Source: Tomocerus qinae (taxonomy: Eukaryota > Arthropoda > Collembola > Entomobryomorpha > Tomoceridae). Taken from it: a stretch of 64,000 nt of DNA. The notes below the pieces were generated by a model. It worked only from the letters and a program-made list of their open reading frames with translations, did not search any database and was not told where the DNA came from. Shown here one piece after another: positions 35,317 through 50,300 of this stretch (its first letter is position 1; the number at the start of each line of letters is the position of its first letter). The position numbers and the translations under genes were made by a program. The stretch spans positions 18,228,001-18,292,000 of the forward strand of contig CM034548.1 in assembly GCA_020055645.1 (NCBI GenBank). Direction: 5' to 3'.

Positions 35317-38300
35317 CTGCACACAATACAATTAAATTTCCAAACTTTTGTCATCTTATTTAAACTATTTTAATCATTATCATTAATTTAACGCAAGTAG
35401 CAGGGCAGATGGATCCGGTTAGTATATTTTAGTTAATACATATTATTTTTGATAATACTGAGTAGGAAACAAAATATTATTTTGAAGGATTCTTCATTAA
35501 TATTCTTTAAAGCTAGATTTAGGAATAAGGATAATAAATTGTTATTGTGCCACCTGTGCATAAGATTTTTTGTTAATTTATTTTACAAATAGCATAGTAT
35601 CTTGCCACCAGTGTTAAAGTAATTGCAAAAAATAGAAAATCAGGTTGGTAGTATGATACATAAAATAATTAGTCTGACTATGAATTCAATCCATTTTTAT
35701 GAACATGATAGTTCAATGGGAAAGATACATTTATTCAAATATTACTTTAAATAATTTAATTTAATAGTTAAACAAGTCAGCATGGTTCGTCTTATACTTT
35801 TGGTGTAAATATAAGTTATCACATATTGTTTTTGTGTCAAAATGTACATAAACGCCAGTGGATTGGAAAACAACAGGAAATATAAGACAATGACAATTAA
35901 TTGCTTAAATTTTGTTTTTAGGATTCATAATTATATTGCATACGACGCATTTGCAATTAAATTTCATTCAACTAAATTAACAATGCAGTCATATTGTCTT
36001 ATATAAGTTGTAGAAGTTAGTATAGATATACTAACTTCTTGTTCTTTGATATAAATTGACGTACTGCCCTAAAAGGATTTTTGACGTCAGGTTTCCTCTG
36101 GCGTTACTGAACAATGTGTGTTGCACACCGTCAATTTTATGATCATCTTTGTTAGTATATTTCTAGGATCTAGAATACTTACTCAAACTGGATGTGGTTG
36201 GATTGGGTTAGTTGGTGACAGAAGACATCTTAATAAAAGTTGCAAGAATAAGCCTCTTGAAGTGTGTCGTCACATTCTACCAGAAGGAAAGTTTTGGGAA
36301 AAGTAAAGCATCATGAAGACAGACGATGAAAGACAAGCAACTTTTCTCAGTGAGAGAGTATAGTGAGTAGTAGTGAAGTAAGGTAGATAATTATTTACAA
36401 ATGATTCGACTTACAAACTTACAATTACAAACTGGTGTTCAACAATAGCTAAGGTTTCTAGGGAATTAAGAACAGAAGTAAACAAAATTAATAAGAGAAG
36501 TCTTGTTTATCGTTGCTGCTAACAGAATTTCTCTGCATCCTTCCCACTCTTAATAATAAGTATTGACATGAAAAACTACATTTTAAAAGAGGTAATCATA
36601 AGTAGTTTGAACAGATCATTTTATAACTTTCTACATAAACAAACTTGTGATGTTTTGTAAAGCAGTTAATTAAAACTTGAAGGAAACAACAATATTAAAA
36701 AGGAACCTCTGTTATTATATCCTTTGTTGTAATAGATGCGTAGGAAGGTCAATTGAGATACTTACTTAACTGAGTTGAATTATATCTGATTAGGCCTACT
36801 TGTGTAGGTAATTGTATATTCATAAAAGAATCAATGTATAGAATGAGGAGGATATGAGGCTGTTATTCAGTAATAATGCACACATTTAACCGTTTGCAAA
36901 AGTGCCGTATTTTCAAGGCTTTATTCATCGTCACAAGCATAAGTGATTACCTGTGTTAGTACTTAGAATATTAACAGTAACTGAAAAAGAAAGAAATGAA
37001 TTTAGACCAGTAGTGTATTATATCATTTCAATGTACATCATAATAGAGTAAAGGAATAGAGTCGAGTGTCTATTTTACCTCCAGTCAAAATGCATAGCAG
37101 CGGTGCACTCCACACAATGTACAAAAGTAGAATTAATAGCTATAATTAGTAATACTAGTAAGAAAACAAATTCACCATTAAAACAACTCTCTTCCAGCAG
37201 TGTTAGTTTATAGGAACCTACGGAATATGTTCAGCAATGTTAATTTGGCGTGATGTGTTGGTTCAATTAGATATATAATAGATACTTCAATTATTATACA
37301 TAGCAATTTGTACACATTTTTACACGCAGTTTATTTGCAAAAGTATTTATAGATAAATCCCTTCGCATAGGATCCTTTTAAAATAGTACAATTAACTCAA
37401 ATGAGTTAATTGGACTCTTTGCCTAACAATAAGGAACTTTTTGATAGTATGAAACAGCAATAGTATATGAAGTACTTACTTCAGTAGTAGTTCACACTGT
37501 TTTTTAAGCATGGTAACGTTTTACACGTTTATCTGCTATAGCAATTCATGACTTCACATTAAAAACTATAAGAAAGAGCCAAGCACAATAAAACAAAGAG
37601 ACAAATTAGCTCAGTCTTTTCCATAGCCAATCTAAAAAATTCTGGCTCATGTTCAATGAAATTCCAAATTTTAACTGAATTAGAAAATTTTCGAAGAATT
37701 GTGAGTCTCAATTTATTATATTAAATCAGGTATTGCAGGGAAAATATTCAATAATAAAATACTACATACATAGTGACATATTTCCAAAATCCCGTCCTTG
37801 ATATTTTTCATTTTCTCAATATTTTTCTCAACGGTCACTTTGAAATACAAAAGTATAAATGCTAACTAAGTAAAACACATAGTACAACAACTTTTAGAAA
37901 CCAATAACCGCAATGGACACTTATAAATATACATTTTATAGTGAGTATAATATTACAGTGCTCAATGTTCGTGTTCACAACGTTTAACAATCTACCATGA
38001 TGTAGCCAAAGAAGTAAAGGAGGCCACAGGTAAATTATCTGGAAATTGATTAGTATATTACATAAATTTATATTGCAGTGTAAGTAAAATTAGAGAACAG
38101 AACCGTCGACAGTCGTGGTGTCAACTCATTTGGCATGGGATATGCCTGAGTTTTGTGTGGAAGAAAAGAAATGTGTATAAGGATAGCAACAGTTTAATAC
38201 TTATAATTGATAATGTAAATTGGGCATCGCAGTGGGCGTTTGAGTGTTAAGTCAGAAATGCGTGAGTTTAATTGTGATGGAAAGTGTTTAGTCTTAATTG

Positions 38301-41300
38301 AACAAAGATCAGCGTTAATAAAGTCAGTTAGTTGATGTGGCATGGTTGCGTGTAGGTTTTCTTAATTAGCTTTAGGTGTGTTAGGCAGTTAGGTACTTTA
38401 TTGATTGGTTTTGTAGGTATAGGTTATATTTAGTAAATGTAATATGTAAATGAGATTATATTTGTTAATGGATGCATCCAAGTTAACATTAAAGTTAGCA
38501 TTTAGCATAGTAATGTACGGATAGTCAAAGAACATGGCAGATTACTTGGCGATTTCAAAGAAAGGGAAGAAGGGTCGTATGCTTCTTAAGATGTTCGGCT
38601 CGAGTCCTTGTTCTACCCGACGTTCATTCAAAGATAACACAGTTCTCTTGTGAGGAAATGCTGCAAAAAATGGGGGCTGCTGCGATGCGTATTTCGCAGT
38701 GTCTACGTCAGTTAAATAAGGATCGTTTTCCACATACTCCGTGGCAGCCTGCGACAAAACCATTCACATTTACGTAACCCTCGCGTATAAAAGTGCAAAA
38801 AACGTCTAAATAACTATGCAAAACGTAAATCATTTTCAACATCCTAAAAGTTACATATTGGGAAAGGAACAATAAATATTTTAGTGTTTTAGTATACCTC
38901 TGTAGGAAGTGGTGGCAGGAATACACCTTCTGGTGTCAGGGCTTCAGGGTTTAATTGGGAATGGGCCCCATGGCTTCCTCTGCCTCTTTCACTGCTAGCA
39001 ACACGGCGACGTCCACCGCCGAAACTTCTTAGCGTCCCAAAATCATTGCCTTGAAATAATCATTTAACAGAATGTTAGAAGATACCTCAAGCCTATTGTA
39101 TTGTAATTATTTCTCTAATACGCTTCAAGCGGACCTAATTGATGATAATGGAACGACTACAATAAATGTTCCCATTCAAAATGAGATTTCTAATGAAACA
39201 TGCGTAGGTACATACATACTAATAATATTATATTAATTGATTGAAAATGAGACAGGCGAACATATTAGCTACAGAAGAGAACAGTAGGTGTTTAAATACA
39301 TGACCAAGTTATAAATTACAAAGCATTTCTCACACCTACACCAATAAACGTGACAATACAATGCAAATCCTTTGCACAATCAGTGTAATAGACATGGAAG
39401 TACGTTTTTATTGTCCCAAGTACTTACATCTTAAATCCAGGTCTTATATACCTATGCCAAATTACTACCTATTACACGTTTTTGCACTTGTAAAAGAAGT
39501 ATTTTCGCTGTACTTATATTTTGCTACATTTTCTAAACTTGGAGACTATACCAAAGCCATTATTGTAATAATACTATCTAAATAACCAGAAGAGCCGAAC
39601 GAAATGCTGCTCAAGTATGCAGCCATTGAGTATTAAAGCCATTGACAGTTGCACAATGCGGTAATTTTATGTAATGCAACAAAGCAAAGCAAAGCAAATC
39701 TGAGTAACAAACAGATGAAATGAATTCGACGAGAACTAACTGTAGCTGTAGCCATGCTCAGAGCCAACTAACAGAGTTGCGTGATCTCGAGCCACACACG
39801 ATTTACCTGAAATAGAATTCTTGGCATTTGTCACCTATCTGAATGCTCTCAAAGTACTACAGTAACTAGTAACAACATCTCCGACTGGCTATTCATAAAC
39901 GACACAGATTAAAAACTAGTCTAGTTTAAGTACTAAGTACCTACTTGCTGATATTCACAAAATGGCTATATCTATGGACCATTAGATCCGGCTTACGCTA
40001 TACCTAAGTACTTACCATGAAATATTATAATATAACTGAATGACAGCTTATTATTGTCTATATTGTACACTCCGTGCATTTTGTAGTGTACTTATGTACG
40101 GAATAATCCACCATGGAAATGAAATCTTTTGAATTTAAGTTGGCTTGAAGGAAATTGAAATTTCTATAGGCAAATAAATCATATAGGGCTATAGAGTTTT
40201 AGACATTGAACCATAGTTAGACAAGGTATGTAATAATAAATAGATAAAAGTAGCATCAAAGGGCAAGATAAATCTCAAGTAGGAAGAGGAAGCTTAAAAC
40301 ATGTACTAAGTACACAAAGATATACATCAGAATTTATAAGTGCATAAAATATTAGGATTCTTGCACGAATATGCTAAAACCAAGACAAGCGACGCTGTTC
40401 TTTAATGTTTTTTTAATACGGATTACATTCTATTGTGATACATGTATTATGCAAAATTGTTACCTGTTATAAATTAATGTTATATTTACTTGAGCATGTC
40501 TAATATACACGTTTGAGAGGTGCAATATGTTGGTACCTATGTACTGGGTAATTATGATACAGCAATAGTACAACTTGGCATAGTAAATACTAAATTATAA
40601 GTATATATTTCAACAGGGTGGCCTGCTATGGTATTGTGCCAAACTATATAATTGGGAGCTGAGTCACATTATAATCTCATTGCCAGTGGACCACTGACGA
40701 GTGTCGTTAACGTAAAACGCAGTTCAAATTATAGACATTACACTTAGTCTATAGCAATGCAAAGAGATGCTTTAAAATGCATGTAATGAAACTAGATGTG
40801 CATCATGGTTTCATTTTTATTCTTTTATAATTTAGTTTATACACATTTACATACGCAACGCAACCAAGTGAAGCTGAGACTAAAGCTGCAATTCTACTTG
40901 ATGTGTAAAAATATATTTTATTCTTATTACACTCTTTGGTCCTTACAGATTCTATTTGTTTTACAGTATCTGCATTGTTGAAAAATCATTTGCTCTACAT
41001 AAACACATACTTCTTTGCAATAAGGGGTTTCATTCACATAATATCCTTTCTCTACTACTACTACGGCATTATCTTATATCGGTAGTATACTCAGAGACCA
41101 TGAGTATCACATCACGAGTTTGTGCATTGTCTTGAAGCCTTAATTCTTAAATATGTATTAATACATAAATTATAATTCATTAATTTTCTTCCTAGTAATT
41201 TCCCTGATTGCTATGGCTAGTACAAAACAGCGCTACTTGGTACATATATAATTGATGTGATAATAAAATGGCCAATGCCATATATAAGTCCGCATACAAA

Positions 41301-44300
41301 TACGTAATATGAAACACACGAAGAGCAATTTATATTCATTAACAGATTTTTGTGATATGGTGTTGTGCAAATTTCAAACGCCATAATAAATATAAATGTT
41401 TACCTAGATACGTGCTTTACCTTATAGGTATTTAATAAATGGTAACTTGTTCTGCTAGGTAACACATTACGCAATTAAACTGAACACAAATAAATCTAAC
41501 CTAACATCACCATCACAAAAAACAATACCTAGTATATTATTAGAATTCATGCAAACAAAAGGTGATCACCATCACCTTGTTCACTTATTATTATTTTATA
41601 ACTGATTTGGCGGTATTTTTATTATAAGGAAAACATTAATAATTAAAGTCAAATATTTTATTGGCACATAATTGCCATCCTTATTATGGTCATCATAGAG
41701 AAAAATGAGTACACAACCTACTCAAACAAGGTAGCAAAAGTAAAGTTGGTAAGGTGGACTGCAAAAAGCTACAGACCTTTATAATGAAATTTCAAATGAA
41801 GTTATATTAAAATATTTTTGATTGTGTTGTTAATCCTAATTCAGCTCCACTTTATCTGCATATCTGAAAATTTAGCTTTCAAGGTTCTTTAACCGTGCAT
41901 TGTTTTGCACTGTTGTACATTATCCATTAAAAATTAATTTTAAGCGTCCTAATTGTAATAAAATAACTTGAATTCCTGCACCACTAGGACATCTACCTAT
42001 ATATCTTGTTCTAGATTTTACAATCTTATTAAATTTAGTCGGATGACCTTAAAGGTTAAAATAATAACTCATAATTACTACTGATTTTTATAGTTTATAG
42101 AATGTATGCAGACACAATATCTCTGATGATCCAAATCTTTTGTTATTACAATGTACTCATTGACTTAATTTAAATTGCTTTCTTTTGCGTGCAGATAATT
42201 TATAAAAGATATGTAGAGGTACTTTAAATCAGTTACAAAATCTAAAAGTCGCCCGTTCCTTAAATTGCTTAGTAATTTAGACAGTATGTTACGGACGTGT
42301 GTATGTGGTACGTATTACATTGCATACATAACAGTACGGATAATTTGCTAACTAGTATAATTGGCCACTATTAAGTGCAAAAACAGATGTAAGATGTGTA
42401 ACATTATTAATACTCTTATTATTACACAAAAAGATACCTCAAGGTACGCATTGATGTGTAGTAATTGTAATTCCGATTTAATTGCGCAACTGTGATCTAA
42501 ATATCTGATCCATACACATTTAAATTTGTTTTATCTAAAACGATTTATCTCATGTCATGATTACTGGTTTCTACCTCATGTTATTTAATACAAACGCAAG
42601 CAAAAAATACACATAGGAATGTGTATCTCATGTTCATGAATGAAATGTTATTTAATTCATAGTAAATCATAGAAAAAATTCATATCTAAAATGAATATTT
42701 TAAACATTATGTAAATCTGACAAAGTGGCTATAAAATTGCCACGTGTTTGTTAAAAAAGTTGACAACTGATACGCTTATAACTTATAATGCTTAGTTCTC
42801 AACGTTTTTGTACACTATACGCATATAATAAATCCTCTTGAACTAGCTTGCAAGTTTAAACACGGAAGTTGATTTTTAACTTTTTACAATTTCTGTACTG
42901 TTGAGCTGGTAATATGATATTTGGGTACCTACCTACACAAAACTACTTAGGTTAAGTTTCGAGGCTTAGTATTGTGTAGCCATATCGATTTTTCTTGAGA
43001 GCTTTCTTTTGCACTTCATTAAAATAAAAGCTTTGACTGAATGTTGGCACTTCATATAGTACCTACTTAAATTATTTAGGCGAAAATAAGTATTTCGAGC
43101 AATAACAATAACCCTTTTGTTTAATGTTTTTCAGTAAATTGGAATGTTTATTTTGAATCCATATTTAAATTGTAAGGAGTAAAAAAGTCTCTATAAGGAA
43201 TTATAGGTACTATAGTAAATGTTACATGTTTTCATTAGAACTTGCAATTAGTGAAAGACAAAACTTTGAACTAGGGAAGTTTGAAAATAGAAAATAAATG
43301 GCACGTTTCCAGAATACAATTTATTAAATGAAGCTCTGCTGCATCATCATAGAATTCTCATAGTTCAACTAGGTACTAAGTAACAGTTACCAAAAGCTAT
43401 ATTTCCATGCCCCTTTATCAAACTTCTAAACTAACCTTGTCATTGGCATCTTAGCTGAATAAACAAACAAGTATATATTATGAAGTTACATAGTATATGC
43501 AAAAGCAATAATTAGAACTATTCTGACTGACCTAGTATACAGTAATATTAAGTTATTGAAACGTGCATCTAAATCCGTTTTAAAACAATTTGGGTCACTT
43601 CTTTGAGTCTCACAAGGTAAAGAGGTAGATTGTTATTGATCTGGACCAATTAAAGGTAAGTACTGATGACTTTCACAACTTACAGCCTCGTTTATAAATT
43701 CATAAATAAATTAACAGAATCTGATATATTTTTTAATATACAAATTATAAAATCTATCATAAATAATATGCTAATATAATGTTGGCACGTTTCAAAACCA
43801 TTTGTAATGATGTATTCAGTTTTAATAAAACTTATGTAAGACATGATTGCAGGAAGAATTGAAACAAACCAAGTACCTATCCGGATGCATAAAGGAAATT
43901 AACATTCTTGAGCAATTTTTTGATTACAACGAAAACATATTTTGACTTCCCCTCGTATGTTTGCTATAGTTATTACCAAAGTAATTTGTAATGTATTTCC
44001 AAAGTTTATGGAACACTGTATGATATTCTTGCGTTTATAACGAAATGAAACTTTATATTTAATTCCCCATTCATTCGATAATTGCTGAAATTATTTAATG
44101 CAATGGACACTTAATAATGTTTAGGCGTCATTAATCAACGTAATAACTGCTGGCTACAATTGACACAGTAAATGCCACCCTCAATTTAACCTTTAAAAAT
44201 GTATCTTTATATAAGAGATTATTTCTAGTTGATCTCAGCCCTGAAGTTGGAATTACGTAAATATAAGTAAAATACACAAAATTTCGTCTCATACGTATAC

Positions 44301-47300
44301 ATGAGTCTCCTATGTGAATAATTGTTAGAAATTAAGCAAAGATTGCAGAAATGATTAGAGATAGAAATAATATTCTTAAATATTACAGAAACAGAGAAAT
44401 AGAGCAGTCGAACTGTCGAAGTCTACATATAATACAGATAAGAAATTTTTGTGGTGGTATTTACGTGACATAACGTTGTAACTTTGTTAAGGTTGGACTG
44501 TCTCACTGAGGTGAGATAATTACGAATGTAATTAATGCAGATATATGCAAACAAAAAAGTAGAACAGGTAAGAACATAATGCGAAGCTTATTTGGGTAAA
44601 ATTATATCACTATTACAATAGTAAATGTCTGTCACTGTCACAGTAATGACACAGAGTGTGAAAGCCAACAAAACGGTCGGACCGGAACTAACAGAAATCC
44701 CAACAATTAAACGCATTCAAAAGATGAAATGCAATTTAAATCTCATTTTGTCTTTCTAGTGGCTACAAGAAAGCTAATATTGTAATAAATAAGTAAACAA
44801 ATAATTTTTCAATGCTTTTGGTGATCATGAAGTAAATATATACAGCAAATTTTTTCATTCATGAGTTTTATATCATGGCATTGCATAAATCTATATATAC
44901 TATGGAATCAGAATTTGACTCAAGGTATTAATTATGGTGTAATTAGAAACAAATGAAGTTGTTGAAGTGTAGAAAAGTCACTCTGCAATTTGCATGACAA
45001 TAGAAAAGCATTGAACTCTTTCGTTTAGTAGAGGTCCTTCCTAGCTAACAATAAAAATATTCTGGACTATAACCTATATAGTATTTGGTCTAAGTAAACC
45101 TACTCTAAAAGCTACTTAAAAATTTGACGACGAGAGACAATATAAATCCGTAACTGTACATACCATTCACTATTGTTAGCGCAATAGTGTACGACAAAGT
45201 TTTTTGGTAAGTAGGTACTTATGTAATACTTGCCTTTGAATGCTAAGTGACATAATGGGCATCCCTCTAAAATGTTCGACCAACTTATCTCTAAAAATTC
45301 TTTATACTTAATACTAGTCAGTCTTCTACCTTGTTGGATCGTGATTCTGTTGTTTCATTTCAGTTTCATTGCCCTGCTATTATTAGAGGTGGGATTTCTC
45401 ATCCTCGAAATCTAAATCAGAATGTACTACATACCATTAGACTAATTTCTATTTATAGTAATTTGCATTACGCATGTAATTGTCCTATATTTGTGTTAGT
45501 ATTTAAATATTCTTATGCATAATTTAAATCTCTGAATGGAAAAGGATGAAAATAAATGTGTAAAAGGAATATAAGTTCCCAACTCTAATGTAAATGTATT
45601 TGGCGGATTTATTTCTAAAGAGATAGGTATGGAAAGTAGGTAGAAATGCATAAATAATGTATGTCTGCAATTCAGTCGACATAACCGTAGCCTAGAACTA
45701 CGAGAATTAAAGCTCTCAGTTGCCTTGAGTCTTGCGTCTCGGCTTCGATTGTTTCGCTCTCGTACTTATACTTTATACTTTACGTAATGGAGTGTAATAT
45801 CCGTTATTGCTATCAGAAGCGAATGTGAACGTGGATTGAATTTCCTTTTTAGTACCTCAAAGTCGCATTCCCAACTAAATACATATTGACAATATGCTCA
45901 TGAATACCAAGTGTAAATTGCCACTGAAAACGACCTACAGTTTCAATTACTCATATGCAGGAAAAAATATATTGATTAATAAAACACACAAAATGTGAAT
46001 GAATTCGTGAGTAGTCAGGTCAATTTGACTGTTTGGCTTCTACGACTGTAATTCTCACTATTACTTACACACAATTTTTTTGTAGCTTCACAATATCTAT
46101 ACTTACTTTTTTGTATTATATTTATTTGTGTGTGTATAGCCAGGTATTTAAGTGCCCTTGTACTGTACAAAAACTTATTGAAGAGTGGAGGAAGGAAGTT
46201 TAAGAAATAACGAAGCAGTACGGTACAAGAACCCACTTGAGATTTGACTAGGTACTATGCATACGGTTTGCTACAAAAGATTAGTGCCTAACCTACCGTA
46301 CAGAAAGAGAGTTGATTGATAGTATTCTAGCAAACACAATGTTATTGCTAATGATAATACCGAACGATTACCTCATAATTGATAAGTATGAAGTATGACG
46401 CATGTGGGTACCTACTTACAAAAATGGTTGTGTTACACATTTATACATTGCAAGTTCATACTTACAAGGTACGACGAATTGAAATAAATAACGTCAGTAG
46501 AGACAAAATGCAAAAAGTAGTAAATATTCCTCATTTGATTGTGATGTACAAGATTGAAGGATTTTTATGTGAAATGGCTATGAATTATAATGTTGCAGTA
46601 AGTACTTACTAACTTAATAACTTTTTAACAAAAACTTTGCAGATTTCCTTTTCAGACAGTAACAATGTATCAGAAATGGCACCACAATGCGACGAAATGA
46701 AACAAATGTACCAAGTCAATATATTCCTGTATGTTTTGCGGTTTAATGGCATATACATAATGTTGGCGGCAATAAACTAGAGACTGTCACTGCTTTATTT
46801 ACTGTCATCATTTTGTATATGCTGGTACTTACTACACAACATTGACAATTGAAGTGATGTGGTTTATGCTATTCATATCTCTAGCTGTAGCTACAAAAAG
46901 TAATGTAGTCTAATTTTATGAGATCCTTTCCCTTTGGCAGATACCTGCTTCATAGCAATTGAACATGAACATGAAATTGAACATTAAGCTACTGAATTAT
47001 TCAACACAGGTCGCCAATTTAGTAGAGCTGAATCATTTCGCCTCCCCTATTCGTACCTACTCAACATTTTCAGCAAACACGATGTTATAAGACAAGTAAT
47101 CTCAATTAGGTTTACTGTATCTTAGAAATAAAATGATTGAACAATAGGGCTTTTTACTCGTAATGGAACGTTTGCTACATTTTGTCCTTGGCTTTCAGAC
47201 ACCGACTAGCACACTCTAATGTAGCTACCAAATTTTCTTAATATTCTACTGTGGTCGAATTCCTCTTTTGCAAGTTGTACCTCAACACGAAACTAAACAG

Positions 47301-50300
47301 AATTACTTTAGCTCCATTGCCATTTTGTCGGCACTATATAATTCTTAATTTCACATTTTCAACCATGAATTTGCTACACAAAAACAATAAAGTAATCAAC
47401 AATATAGGTTTATAACGTATCATTGCTTATGATGCTAAAAATACTTTTCGCATTGTGTTACTGTCTTTTGTGAAAATTTTGGACTCTAGACCTATGCAGT
47501 TTTCTTTTAGAACTATTCAGCCACCGATTTATAAAACTCGGATTTAAAAAATAAATTTAACTGAAATTTCTTGAATTTATTACTGTCTTGAAAATTAAAA
47601 ATATTCGATGTTAATATTCTGATACTGTAATATGAAGTTTGAAGTTTTCCATAAAATAAGGGAAATTTTAAAACACTGGAAAGATATTATCATGTAATTA
47701 GAGTACCAATCTACGGAGTCAATAATGAAACTGAAACTTATTATGTTCTTTATTTTCTAGAAGTAATCATCTATAATTTGAGCATAATATCATACAAATA
47801 CGAGAAACTTTAGGTACTTTGGGCAGCAGTAATTTTATCGATAGAGGCAACAAACCACAGAGTATTTAATGCTACCTATGCACTAGTTCAATAGTTACAA
47901 AGTGTAATCTGAGTAGCAATCCATATTAATGACTAATGTCAATTCCATTAAGTATAATCAGTGTATGTTCAATGAAAAGAGAACTTGCTTCACAGAAGCC
48001 TTCCTATTTGAGAAAACCTGTCACGTGTACTTCCAAACAATACATAATATTACTCGGTGGCTAAAGGTACCCAGCATTGAAGTTTTAAGTGGCTGTCAAT
48101 TATTAGCTATTCGTTTCTTCTTATGGAAATTTTTTGATTGCTCTTTAGTCTACATTGTAGAGTCAATCCTTTGTTTCCGAATCTGAAGCATGACACAGCT
48201 ACTTTAGAATAACCCTGTAAACTAAGGTATTATCATTCAAAGAGTCAAACTATTGATGCACTTCTATTTGTAATTGAAATTAGCATATAAATACTTATTT
48301 TATTCTATAGAATGAAAAATAGTTTTTACAGATTGTATAACTTCCTTTGAACTCTTGACTTTGGGTACCTTATGCAATGTAATAGCTGTATGTAGTTATT
48401 TTTGATGCTATCAGTGCGTCAAACAAATATTTTTGTATTATTTATAACTACAATTGAGAGTACCTTGCAGTCGGTATGACTCAAATTGCAAACTTTGATG
48501 CAACAGACTTAAACTAAATTTTTCTTCTATTTCATTACTAAGGTAAGTACTTAAAAGGTAAATCGAATCCATTTGGGTCAACTTTTGTCATAAATCTTCT
48601 CGAGTTTGACTGAAATTAAACTTGAACCAGTTATATTATAAGTTACTAATCCCATGAGATAATTAAGTGCACAATTACAGATACCAGCTCTACATGTTCT
48701 TTATATCATTGCATCTATCCACCCATAAGTACCTACTATTGCTGTATCATATTTTTCATTGGTACATTCTGAAAACTGAAGATAGATGATAGATACACAA
48801 TGTCTAAGTAGTATAGTGTATCCCTGTTTGCACTTAAATGCGTTATCATGATTCATGATCATCGGAGAACTAAGAATCTGAATGGATTGAGTAAAACTGT
48901 CCATCCACCAAATATGATCAGAGTGAGTGATAATTATATGGAAAAAGGCGTTTACTAAATGTGTCATTTCTTCCTCCTTTGTCATCACTCTGAATTATTA
49001 TTGCTCCATTTATTGTCTACTTACCGAATTGTATTCATTTTCATAAAAGATATTGTATTACATTTTGTCTCCATTGCCTTGTTACTCTGTCGGCACGAAC
49101 TCCAGCTACAAACTTACCCAATTACGTAACTACTCAAGTATCATAACAAGCAAGTACAGACTTTAAGTATATCATGCGAAAAAAGCAATGCAATTCTATG
49201 TCGACGTTGTAACCAATTCATAATTGTCTTTAGAAACAAGTTACAATAGACTGCAAAAACTAATTCAATGTAAAACTTGTACAATCGGTAATGGGTTATT
49301 GCAAATATCATGAAATGAGACGGGACAACAGCCAGTCTACTACTTTGTGTCTCTCTCTGTAAGACTCTAAAATTACATACTTTATTTTTGCAACTTCTTT
49401 ATAGGATTGTGCTGGAATAAAAAATAGATTTCTACAGCAGTTAAATGTGAAACCGTATAGTAGTTAGTAAGAATCTTCATTTAGTCTTGAGGTACATGAC
49501 ACGATAAATTGAAAGTATCTGTAGTCTCATCCTTTTCTCATCTATATATCTTTCACCAAAGTGTAGCCAAATCAAAGCAGCGTGAAAAAAGCGAAGCCAT
49601 GCGGCAATCTTGGTTAGATAGGTAGTACTGTCGCATGATTTTTTTATCTAATTAGATACTTATCAAATTTCTACACAAAAGAGAACCAAATAGGAAGAGT
49701 GCTAGAATTGCAATATGCACTTTTCTGCAAGGAGGTACATTACACATAAACTGAAGGAGGAAGAGCAAAAACTCCTTTTAGGTACCTAAATGCAGTCAAT
49801 TCCCCATTATCTCAACTACTTGAGTCAACCATCTACCTAATTATCTCACAATAAGTATATTGTCAAAGATAATAAGACGGTAATTTAGAATATTGTTAAA
49901 GTATGACTATCAATATTTGCCATGCACTTTAAGAATCTGTTTTTATATTGCGCAGTAAAAACTTCTTTGCCTAAGGTCAGAAATATGACAGTTATTTAAA
50001 TATTTCCACAAACTATTATATCAGGCAGTTAGCAAATAAAAGTTGGGATGTTTTATTGTATTAGAACCTGCTGTTGGTCATATATACAGGAAGTACCTTA
50101 AAAAGCGGTATTCTTGTTTGATATTATAAGTAGATGGTAATATTTTCCACGAATAATCTTTATATCAGAATGAAACTGATCATTGCTCAGCCAGTATTGT
50201 TATACATTGTTACTCCCAGTGTATTACATTTTATAGGTAGTTGAATATGTATCGAGATCGAAAGATGCAGACAAGAATTATTATAGTAACCCAATATTAC

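Noticed and set aside
38708..38926. 72-codon minus-strand frame between exons 4 and 5
   Set aside because: It is the reading of the 149-base intron and neighbouring exon in the wrong phase.
48701..48988. 95-codon minus-strand frame in the 12 kb intron
   Set aside because: No acceptor/donor pair that fits exons 3 and 4, and no domain.
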